Assembly (NCBI GenBank): GCA_949373095.1
Contig: CASIBY010000008.1
Coordinates: forward strand, 1 to 54,336
Reading direction: 5' to 3'
DNA from: Candidatus Poseidoniaceae archaeon
GTDB lineage: Archaea; Thermoplasmatota; Poseidoniia; Poseidoniales; Poseidoniaceae
DNA: 54,336 nucleotides
This document shows, in pieces, positions 43,167 to 50,955 of the stretch. The position numbers and the translations under genes are program-made. Position 1 is the first letter of the stretch; each line of letters begins with the position of its first letter. The notes under the pieces were generated by a model. It did no database searches. It worked only from the letters and a program-made list of their open reading frames with translations, and was not told where the DNA came from.

Positions 43167-45716
43167 ATGACAGTGAGCGAAAGCCACGACAACGAGGCCG
43201 TAAAGGCTGCGCAGATGCGGCGAGAGAATACGGAACGCGTCACGCTTGCATCGCTTCGTTCCCAATTCACATCAAGTTCAACCTCTAGCCTTGACGAGGC
43301 ATTAGGAACTCAAGCACGGTTCCGCCAAGAAGAGCGACTGCGCGCTGATTTGCGTCGTGAACGTCGTCTTCGTCAACAAGCGATTACCGAGCGAGTCAAC
43401 GCCATGCAAGAGGCAGTGAGCCAAGACCTAGCAACTCAACATGAAATGACGCTCGATGCTCTCGAACATGAATTGCGCAGCAACATGGAGCAGGAACTCG
43501 AGCAGCTGGAACGAGATGCATTGGCTCAAGAAGAGTCAAGAATGCGCCAGGAGTTGGACCTACGTCTACACCGACAGGTAGGTTCACTAAGAGATCAACA
43601 TGAAGTTGAACAGGACAAACTCCTCGAAGAAAGGAAACATGAAATCAAGTCAACGATTGAAACTCAACTCCATGAAGAGCATGAACGCCGTCTATCAATC
43701 CAGAAAGAACGGATTTCTCTTGAATACAATCAAGAATTACAACATCGGCTCCGTGATATTGAAGCAACGCTAACACAAGAAATGGAAGAACGCTTTGTGG
43801 AAATGGAAGAGCGCGAGATATCTCGCCTAGAAGAAGGACATGCTGCTCTTCTCACCGAACGAGAGGACCAATTACGCCGAGGCATTCGTACCCGACTTGA
43901 ACAACAACTCCGACAACGACTCAAGCAGCGTGAGGCACGTTTGAAGGTTGAATTTGAGCGACGCAGTTTGCGCCTTGAAGAGGATATTGCTCAACAACTT
44001 CAGTCGGATATTGAACACCAACTCCGCAAGGAAACTGATAATCTAGAAGAGCGCATGCGCGAGGATGTAGAGTTGGCGATTGCAAAACGAAGAGGCGATC
44101 TTCGTGTTGAAATTGAACAAGAGCTTGACGGCCAACAATCGGCCAAACTAGCAGAAAGAAAATCCCGATTGAAGGCCAAGTATGACCTGACCTTCAGCAA
44201 AGCAGTGGATGATATTTCCCGTTCTCTACAAGATGAGATTGAAGCGGAACTTGAACACCGCATGGAGCATGAATTCCAATCCTATCGTAACGCACGTGAG
44301 GCTGAGATTCAGAACCGCCTTTCCCGGTACCGTTACGAACGGGAAGCTGAGCTCAGAGACCAATTAGAGGCCCAATACGGAGCCAATAAGAACGATTGGA
44401 CAGAACGTCTTGACCTAGAATATCAATCCCGAGAAGCTGCTGCTCGTAAGGCAATCATGTCCGAAGTAGATGCACAACTACGCAACGAACGCCTCACCTA
44501 TGAGACGGATTTGGACCTCCTAAAGGAAGAAACCACTCTTGAGTTGGAAGTTGAAATGGAAGAGCGGCTTCGTGACTTCAAGACCCGTAAGGAAGAAGAA
44601 GTTGCAACTCAGCTTGAACGCCAACTCGACAAGCGTGAGGAAATCATGCGAAACAAAGCCCTCATCGATGTTCGCAAGCGAGAATCGCAAATTCGTGCGG
44701 AAATTGAAGGTCAACTCGGTTTGAAGCGTGCTGAAATCCGTGATCGTTTGAAAGGACTCTCAGAGAAGATGGATTCCTTCAAGGAAATGGCTGAAGAAAA
44801 GATGCGTGATGCAGTCAGTCAACAAATCCAGTCCGAGATTGACGTGGATGAAACCGAACTTCAAACCCGAGAAAGCGAATTCAATGCCTTGCAATCCACG
44901 GACACTCGGGCAGAAAAGCGTCAAAAGTGGATGCAATCGATCTCTGGCCAAGCACCAGCAGCATTTGGTGCAGGAGCTATGGACCCCTCAGCCCTTGGGG
45001 CCCGTCCAGATGGTCTTGGAGCAGCAGCAGGACGACCTATGCGTGGAATCATGGGTCAGCAAAATCAACCTGAATCCAGCTTGGGTCTTGGTGGAATGAG
45101 AGCGCCGTCAACCAGTGCGAAACCCTTGGTAAGCGCTCAACCAGTTGTTCAACCGATTCGTAATGTCCGCCAGCCAATGGCTCAACCCGTCCGTAATGTT
45201 CGCCAACCTATCGGCCAACCTCCTGCAGCGATAACTCCGCAAGAAGATATTGCAATGGAGGAAGCAGAGGTAGAGCATGATCTCGTCCAACCATTGGTTG
45301 AACCTGGCGCAGTTGAGGAACCAGCTCTTGTAGAAGAACCAATTTCAGACGCTGAGCCTGTAGTGGAACCTGAAACCGAACTCCCTGCCGAGGATATCGC
45401 TCCCGAAGTAGAACCCGACATCGAGCATTCCTCTGATGTTCCTGACGATGTATCGGACCTCGTTGAAGAAGTTCTTGAAGAAACAACTCTTCGTCCTATT
45501 GGTGGGGTTCTTACTCCGGTTCAAGATGACTCGGAAGCAGCGGTCATTACTCCAGTTGGCCACATGCTGATGCCGTCTAAGAAACGAGGGGCGCCTCCTT
45601 CAGGATCTGTGGGCCGACCTACTGCGTCTTTGCGACCTGTGAAAGGGACGCTGACTCCAGTCACCAAAAAACCGGTGAAGAAAATGGTTCCAGAAGACGA
45701 TGAAGACCAGGATTGA
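43167..45716 (+). CDS. Long coiled-coil protein with Pro-rich, repeat-bearing C-terminus
   Basis: 849 residues from the ATG at 43167 (an in-frame GTG lies 15 bases upstream). Residues ~10-600 are an almost unbroken Glu/Arg/Gln/Leu-rich coiled coil of ~85 nm if extended. It is not an SMC/Rad50: there is no Walker A or hinge. Residues ~600-700 are Gln/Pro rich with a duplicated VRNVRQPMAQP / VRNVRQPIGQP. The last ~100 residues alternate acidic stretches with three short related motifs (RPIGGVLTPV, TPVGHMLMPS, RPVKGTLTPV). No signal peptide or membrane helix, so it is cytoplasmic. Probably structural or scaffolding; the short motifs look like docking peptides. No homologue recognised. Confidence 0.78.
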   Translation: MTVSESHDNEAVKAAQMRRENTERVTLASLRSQFTSSSTSSLDEALGTQARFRQEERLRADLRRERRLRQQAITERVNAMQEAVSQDLATQHEMTLDALEHELRSNMEQELEQLERDALAQEESRMRQELDLRLHRQVGSLRDQHEVEQDKLLEERKHEIKSTIETQLHEEHERRLSIQKERISLEYNQELQHRLRDIEATLTQEMEERFVEMEEREISRLEEGHAALLTEREDQLRRGIRTRLEQQLRQRLKQREARLKVEFERRSLRLEEDIAQQLQSDIEHQLRKETDNLEERMREDVELAIAKRRGDLRVEIEQELDGQQSAKLAERKSRLKAKYDLTFSKAVDDISRSLQDEIEAELEHRMEHEFQSYRNAREAEIQNRLSRYRYEREAELRDQLEAQYGANKNDWTERLDLEYQSREAAARKAIMSEVDAQLRNERLTYETDLDLLKEETTLELEVEMEERLRDFKTRKEEEVATQLERQLDKREEIMRNKALIDVRKRESQIRAEIEGQLGLKRAEIRDRLKGLSEKMDSFKEMAEEKMRDAVSQQIQSEIDVDETELQTRESEFNALQSTDTRAEKRQKWMQSISGQAPAAFGAGAMDPSALGARPDGLGAAAGRPMRGIMGQQNQPESSLGLGGMRAPSTSAKPLVSAQPVVQPIRNVRQPMAQPVRNVRQPIGQPPAAITPQEDIAMEEAEVEHDLVQPLVEPGAVEEPALVEEPISDAEPVVEPETELPAEDIAPEVEPDIEHSSDVPDDVSDLVEEVLEETTLRPIGGVLTPVQDDSEAAVITPVGHMLMPSKKRGAPPSGSVGRPTASLRPVKGTLTPVTKKPVKKMVPEDDEDQD

Positions 45717-45778
45717 CTCTAATCCTAACGTTCACAACCATACGCGCTTTTCATATCATACGGTGACATCCGTACATC

Positions 45779-48211
45779 ATGAAGCGCGCATATGCCGTTG
45801 TTGCAGTCTTAATTTTGTGCCTTCAAAGTGCAACAATGGGTCTCGCAAGCGCTGAACTACCTAACATTACTGATGCAGGTCAAACCGATGAACTTGACCG
45901 GTCTTTGGTCTTGTGGTCAGTCCTTGATGATGGTAATATTTTGACCGTTGATGCATATGGCAACATCAGTGTCAATACGCTTACCAAGGGAGTTCTTTCT
46001 GCACAGTGGACGCTTTTCCTCAATGTTGATGCACAAAAAGCCCGGCTTGATGACGCCAAAGAGTTGGTTGCTATTGCTCACCAAGGTGGGGCTTATGTTG
46101 TTCAGTTGAGCACAGAATCAATTACAGAAAACATCACCCTTCCTGACCCTGTTAATGACGTGGAATGGGACCATCAAGGAGACTTATGGCTTGCTCAGTA
46201 CGCTGGCAAACGCCGGGCAGAGGAATACTCAGCGTCCACTCCAACAGGAGTCGGTTCAACCACCATTTCTTCTGGAATTAGTGCGTTTGAAATCTTGACG
46301 GATGGGCGACTCGCTATCGCATCCTATGATAAGAAAATCTACATTCACGATAATGGAGGCACACTCATCAATACCATCACGGACTCAACTGGAATTATCT
46401 CCTCACTTGTTGAAACATCAAACGGAACGCTTCTAGCAGGGACAACTGGAGGAATCGCCTACAAATTTGATACGGATTCATGGAATGTAGACACGCTTAA
46501 CCTTCCACATACGAAGCAAATCACCTTCATGTCACTGAATGGAGACATGTTTGCAATTGGGGCAAAACAGGGCCAATTTTCACTGGTGAATTCAACCGAT
46601 TTCACTGAATTGGAAACCTATATTGGAACAGGTGATATTATTGGTTTCAAAGGCACTTTTTCAGGTCAACTTTTCATTGCAGGTACTACGCCCACCTCAT
46701 CGGCAATCCGATTTTACGACTTGGATTCTGACATGGACGGAGTCAACGACCTCAATGATGACTTTCCAAACGATTCAACCCAATCTAGTGATTCCGACGG
46801 AGACGGTTACGGGGACGATGCCAATGGTTTCAATCCCGATTCATTCCCAGCCGATGGGACTCAGTGGGAGGACGTTGATGGTGATGGGTACGGAGATAAC
46901 CCTACGGGAACATTCCCAGACTTATTCCCAAATAACGCCGACCAGTGGAGCGATTTAGATGGAGATGGCTACGGTGACAATTCAAACGGTCAAGATGGAG
47001 ATGTTTTCCCCGAAGAAGCGACTCAATGGAGTGATTCCGATCTTGATAATTATGGAGACAACCCCGAAGGATTCAGGCCAGACAGTTGTCCCACAATTAA
47101 CGGATTTTCTACCATAGACCGCTTCGGTTGTCCTGACGGTGACTTTGACGGTTATTCCAACCCTGATTCAGATTGGACAGCACTCGAAGGAGCAGACGCT
47201 TTGCCCTCACAAGGAACTCAATGGGAAGACCAAGACGGTGATGGTTACGGGGATAATGGGGATGGGGAAATCCCTGATACATGTCCTTGGGAATATGGGA
47301 CCTCAACGAAAGCTTGGGAAATTGATGCTGAAACTACCATCGGATACGTCCAAAACCCATCCTATGGATGCCTGGATGTCGATGGTGACGGGTGGGTTGA
47401 CCGCACAGAATCTCCACTGATGGATAAGGATCCCAACGAACACTATGACGGAGACGGTGATGGGGTCGGTTCAAATGCTGATTACGATGATACAAGTCCA
47501 AACATTGCAACAGAACAAGATTATTGCTTGAACAATAAAAACGACACCTCTGAAGGTTGTACTGGCTGGAATAACCCTGCATATCAAGCCTATAGGAATG
47601 GATTAGTCAATGAAACTGGGCTAGGATATTATGCATGGAATGCCTCTCTGCAGGATGATGCAAGTGGGAATTCTGCGCTCAATGTAGATGAGGACACTCT
47701 AAATCAAGTCATTAAAATCGGGCTTGCTGTTTTCGGTGGTTTGACTGCTGTCATCCTTCTCGTAGCGTATCTTGTTAACAAACGAAAGCAAACCAGTTCA
47801 CAGAAGGTATACGGTGGAGTCACCGTTTCTCAATCCACAAATGCTTCTAAGGAGGCTTTGGAAGGAAAAGGCGGAATGTCTGCTGAGGGGGGAATCATCT
47901 CAGATGATATATGGGATGACGACGTTAAGCAACTTGACTTCCAACCTGAAAAGAATGGCTTTGATGATATGGAACTCAAGTCTGGCGAAACAGTTTCTGA
48001 AGCCAAGAGCATGACCTACGATGAAGAAAGCATCGAATCCATTGCGGGTATGCCTGTTAAAGCCGCTCCATCAGAGCCAGAAGCAGAACCCGAAGCATCC
48101 ATTCCAGATGAAGCACCTCCTCTCCCAGAGGGTGGATTACCTGACGGTTGGACTGCTGACCAATGGCGTTGGTATGGCCACGAATGGTTAGCAAAGTATG
48201 GCGATAATTAA
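45779..48211 (+). CDS. Anchored surface protein with beta-propeller-like and thrombospondin-3 repeats
   Basis: 810 residues. A signal peptide (residues 1-~26, ending LASA) precedes a ~300-residue region with WD/PQQ-like strand repeats (a probable beta-propeller). Residues ~315-580 are Asp-rich thrombospondin type 3 calcium-binding repeats (DSDGDGYGDD, DVDGDGYGDN, DLDGDGYGDN). A membrane helix at ~644-666 is followed by KRKQ and a ~140-residue acidic cytoplasmic tail ending in the aromatic motif LPDGWTADQWRWYGHEWLAK. That tail motif looks deliberate and conserved rather than linker-like. The stop overlaps the convergent small gene by 4 bases. Probably a calcium-dependent adhesion or recognition protein. 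Confidence 0.83.
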   Translation: MKRAYAVVAVLILCLQSATMGLASAELPNITDAGQTDELDRSLVLWSVLDDGNILTVDAYGNISVNTLTKGVLSAQWTLFLNVDAQKARLDDAKELVAIAHQGGAYVVQLSTESITENITLPDPVNDVEWDHQGDLWLAQYAGKRRAEEYSASTPTGVGSTTISSGISAFEILTDGRLAIASYDKKIYIHDNGGTLINTITDSTGIISSLVETSNGTLLAGTTGGIAYKFDTDSWNVDTLNLPHTKQITFMSLNGDMFAIGAKQGQFSLVNSTDFTELETYIGTGDIIGFKGTFSGQLFIAGTTPTSSAIRFYDLDSDMDGVNDLNDDFPNDSTQSSDSDGDGYGDDANGFNPDSFPADGTQWEDVDGDGYGDNPTGTFPDLFPNNADQWSDLDGDGYGDNSNGQDGDVFPEEATQWSDSDLDNYGDNPEGFRPDSCPTINGFSTIDRFGCPDGDFDGYSNPDSDWTALEGADALPSQGTQWEDQDGDGYGDNGDGEIPDTCPWEYGTSTKAWEIDAETTIGYVQNPSYGCLDVDGDGWVDRTESPLMDKDPNEHYDGDGDGVGSNADYDDTSPNIATEQDYCLNNKNDTSEGCTGWNNPAYQAYRNGLVNETGLGYYAWNASLQDDASGNSALNVDEDTLNQVIKIGLAVFGGLTAVILLVAYLVNKRKQTSSQKVYGGVTVSQSTNASKEALEGKGGMSAEGGIISDDIWDDDVKQLDFQPEKNGFDDMELKSGETVSEAKSMTYDEESIESIAGMPVKAAPSEPEAEPEASIPDEAPPLPEGGLPDGWTADQWRWYGHEWLAKYGDN
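46726..47490 (+). repeat. Thrombospondin type 3-like coding repeats
   Basis: Units of ~33-38 codons centred on D-x-D-G-D-G-Y/V-G-D, seen at least seven times (for example GACGGAGACGGTTACGGGGA and GATGGTGATGGGTACGGAGA). Each Asp cluster is expected to bind calcium. The last units near 47,380-47,480 are more diverged. Confidence 0.85.
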
Positions 48212-48471
48212 ACCCAAACAATGGGAAGGCTTTCTTTCAAAGAACCAAGTTCAGAACCCGAATAAATGGGTTTACCGTCTACCTTGAACGTACTCATTAC
48301 GAGCCAGAGAAATCCATTCCAAGCAGTGGAGTCGGCGAACAATTCGACCTTTCCGTAAATGGCTGCCATCAATAATTTGGATTCATCGGTATCTTCGCCA
48401 CAAAGAGCCTTTACCAATTCTTTCGCAGTAAAGCGATAACCAGGTGGGCGCCATAGCATCATGGTAATCAC
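48208..48471 (-). CDS. Small uncharacterised protein coupled to an RHH regulator
   Basis: 87 residues from a GTG that overlaps the stop of the upstream ribbon-helix-helix gene (GTGTGA); an ATG is available three codons in. Features are YRFTAKELVKALCGEDTDESKLLMAAIYGK in the N-terminal half (residues split by helices) and a C-terminal half rich in aromatic residues. There are no PIN, RelE or MazF signatures. The overlap with a DNA-binding-type gene makes this a candidate toxin-like or partner protein, but no family supports that. It converges with the thrombospondin-repeat gene. Confidence 0.6.
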   Translation of the reverse strand: MITMMLWRPPGYRFTAKELVKALCGEDTDESKLLMAAIYGKVELFADSTAWNGFLWLVMSTFKVDGKPIYSGSELGSLKESLPIVWV

Positions 48472-48710
48472 ACCTTGAAGGGGGCGAGGTTCAAGCGTTC
48501 AGCAAGATGGTCAACATCAACATCGACCGCCATCTTCATTCGCTCCCGAAGTGTGTCAATTTCACCCTTCATCTTCAGCATTTTATGCGTTCGGATCATT
48601 TCGTGGAGAAGATCGTTAACACTTCGGTGTCCTCCCGTTGTTCGTATGGTGTTTAATTGTCTACGAATCTCATAGTTCACACTAACTGAAGTCATCCCTT
48701 CGCCTGTCAT
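48468..48710 (-). CDS. Ribbon-helix-helix (CopG/VapB-like) DNA-binding protein
   Basis: 80 residues from the ATG at 48710 (TTG at 48722 and ATG at 48695 are alternatives). A beta-strand SVSVNYEIRRQL followed by a helix (SVNDLLHEMIRTHKML) gives the ribbon-helix-helix layout of CopG/Arc/antitoxin-type repressors. The rest is a charged helix (IDTLRERMKMAV). These proteins dimerise and usually repress their own operon. Directly followed, with overlap, by the 87-residue gene. The upstream 108 bases to the ParA stop contain no obvious gene. Confidence 0.7.
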   Translation of the reverse strand: MTGEGMTSVSVNYEIRRQLNTIRTTGGHRSVNDLLHEMIRTHKMLKMKGEIDTLRERMKMAVDVDVDHLAERLNLAPFKV

Positions 48711-48818
48711 GCTGATACCCAATAAACCCTTGAATTGGCTGCCTACTTAACCTGTGCGAAGCCCTGATGGGGTACAAGCATGATTTCAGCAACATTTTCA
48801 CAGCGTCGGAGGCCGCGA

Positions 48819-49779
48819 TTAACGAATGCTGCGTTCTTTACGAAGACGGGATTCTTCAACCACTCCGAATTCACGACGCATGGACTGGACTCGCTGATGA
48901 ACTTCCTTTGCCAGGGTCCAATATTCCAAACTTCCAGCCCCAGCACCCGAGTTTGTTGGTTTGTTGAGGATAACGGTTGGGGCTCCACTCCAGGGCGCTT
49001 CTGCAACTTTTGCTAGGCGGCGAACCGTAGTGTTGAACAGTTTGTTTGGCATCTTCTTATTCACTTGGTCACACACATAAGTGCTCAATTTTGAGCGCGC
49101 ATCAACCATCGTCATGACGATTCCAAAAATTTTCAGATTCCGATTGATACGACGTTGAATCATCTTGATTGAATTCATCAGCATGCTGAAGCCTTCCAAG
49201 GCGTAATACTCAGCTTGTACGGGGACCACGACCCAGTTGGCTGCGCACATGGCGTTGATTGAGAGCAGACCAAGAGAGGGTGGGGTGTCGATGATGATGT
49301 AATCGAATTCGTCAACGATGGGGAGAAGCGCTTCTTGCAAACGCGTTTCCCTTCCAATCTTGTGGCTCAATTCAATTTCTGCACCTGAAAGATGGATATC
49401 ACTCGGAAGGAGCCAAAGGTCACCTGCGTTTATCGAATCAGGGAATTTTTTTGCCACCGTTCCGGTTGGACCAAGCCTCTCGCATTGAACGGGTGATCTC
49501 TTCAGGTGGAATGAGGTATTCTTCCATCAATGGAAGTTCTTCCCCCGAATCGTTGGCGAGTAAATCATAGACAGTTTTCTTAATTTTCTTCTTCTCAAGG
49601 CCAAATGATGTGGCGCAGTTACCCTGTGGGTCGAGGTCAATGAGCAGTACTTTTGCAGGAGGTAGTCCTTGGCGCCGAGAACCTTTAGCGAGGGCAGCGG
49701 CGATGTTTACAGCGGTAGTAGTCTTTGCACAACCACCCTTTTGGTTGGCTACTGCCATCACCATCTTGTAAGGGTTCAT
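48819..49779 (-). CDS. ParA/Soj-type partition ATPase, frameshifted in this sequence
   Basis: The N-terminal part (49438-49779) has the deviant Walker A ([19 protein letters not shown]) and [13 protein letters not shown]. It starts at ATG 49779 with GGAGGTGA seven bases upstream. The C-terminal part (48819-49457) continues in another frame with [17 protein letters not shown] and [13 protein letters not shown]. Joined, they give a normal Soj-like ATPase of ~310-320 residues. The break lies in a run of seven A (coding strand; 49446-49452): removing one A restores a single frame through [14 protein letters not shown]. ParA proteins are dimerising ATPases that segregate DNA or position cell components. 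No ParB partner is visible. An indel error is likelier than a programmed shift. Confidence 0.85.
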
Positions 49780-49850
49780 CACATAGTCACCTCCCATACG
49801 GAAGTCTAGGAAAGCCCTCCCCTTTCAATGCAAGCCTTGAGAGGCGAGTA

Positions 49851-50852
49851 TCAAGCAGGTTGGATGACAGGAACAGGAACTTCCGAGAGAATCTTACGAA
49901 CGATGTGCATTCCTGTAATTCCTCGGATCTTTGCTTCAGGTTTCATGTTAATGCGGTGGGAAATAATTTGCAAAGCGATTCCCTTGATGTCATCAGGAAT
50001 GACATAATTACGTCCAGCAACCGCTGCTGCAGCACGGCCGGTCTTGAACAGTGCCTGGCTTGCACGAGGTGATGCTCCGTTTGTGACACGATGGTCCTCA
50101 CGTGTTCGCTGAACGATTTCAATGATGTAGGAAAGAATTGCTGGGTCAACGTGAACCGTCTCCAGGGCTTTTTGCATAGCAACGACCTTCTTTGGAGAAG
50201 TAATTTGTTCAACTTCATGCTCGTCCTTTCCTCGGAGTTTACGACGGGCGAGAATAGCCTTTTCTTCAGCTCGGTCAGGATATCCCATACTCATCTTCAT
50301 CAAGAAGCGGTCCATTTGTGCTTCTGGAAGTGGATATGTTCCTTCCTGCTCAATTGGGTTTTGAGTTGCAATAACAACGAACGGTGCTGGAAGTTTGTGA
50401 GTAATTCCTTCGATGGTGACTTGCTTCTCTTCCATTGCTTCAAGCAATGCGGCTTGAGTCTTGGGAGGGGCGCGGTTAATCTCGTCAGCAAGAAGAATGT
50501 TTGAGAATAATGGCCCAGCACGAAGTTTGAATTCTCCGGATTTTTGGTCGTACATGTATGTTCCCATGATGTCAGAGGGCAACAAGTCAGGTGTGAATTG
50601 GACACGCTTGAATTTGCATCCGAGCGCCCGTGCAAAGGTGTTTGCAAGAAGGGTCTTTGCGAGTCCTGGAAAATCTTCCAAGAGCATGTTTCCGTTGGAA
50701 AGAATACCAACAGTCACTCTTCTGAGATTTTCGTTTTTACCGATGATGACTTTGCTCACTTCATTCATCAAACTGTGTGAGATTGATGATACTGTAGCGA
50801 TCAAATCTTGAGTTCGTGCTCCTTGAGCTCCTGCTTGAATTCCTGCTTCCAT
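49851..50852 (-). CDS. MoxR-family AAA+ ATPase
   Basis: 333 residues from the ATG at 50852, which has GGAGG seven bases upstream; the frame is open 12 codons further. Walker A is of MoxR style (EDFPGLAKTLL), Walker B is ILLADEINRAPP, and sensor regions (IATQNPIEQEGTYPLPEAQMDRF) are intact, followed by the helical lid. MoxR ATPases act as chaperones in assembly or activation of metalloenzymes and surface complexes, usually with neighbouring DUF58 and von Willebrand genes. Those partners are not seen, since the sequence changes character ~200 bases upstream of this gene. ParA follows 71 bases downstream on the same strand. Confidence 0.93.
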   Translation of the reverse strand: MEAGIQAGAQGARTQDLIATVSSISHSLMNEVSKVIIGKNENLRRVTVGILSNGNMLLEDFPGLAKTLLANTFARALGCKFKRVQFTPDLLPSDIMGTYMYDQKSGEFKLRAGPLFSNILLADEINRAPPKTQAALLEAMEEKQVTIEGITHKLPAPFVVIATQNPIEQEGTYPLPEAQMDRFLMKMSMGYPDRAEEKAILARRKLRGKDEHEVEQITSPKKVVAMQKALETVHVDPAILSYIIEIVQRTREDHRVTNGASPRASQALFKTGRAAAAVAGRNYVIPDDIKGIALQIISHRINMKPEAKIRGITGMHIVRKILSEVPVPVIQPA

Positions 50853-50955
50853 TAGAATACCTCCAGTGATATTTCTAGACTTTTTCATTTCTTATATGAA
50901 TGTGTGCGCTCTCTTCTCCAAAAATGCTCACTGATGATTCACAGAAAATGCTGGC

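Noticed and set aside
43167-45716. SMC/Rad50-type chromosome protein
   Set aside because: No Walker A, signature, Walker B or hinge is present; only the coiled coil is shared.
49446-49452. Programmed -1 frameshift in parA
   Set aside because: A -1 slip on the A run leads into the third frame, not the one that continues ParA; a +1 shift or one-base deletion is needed.
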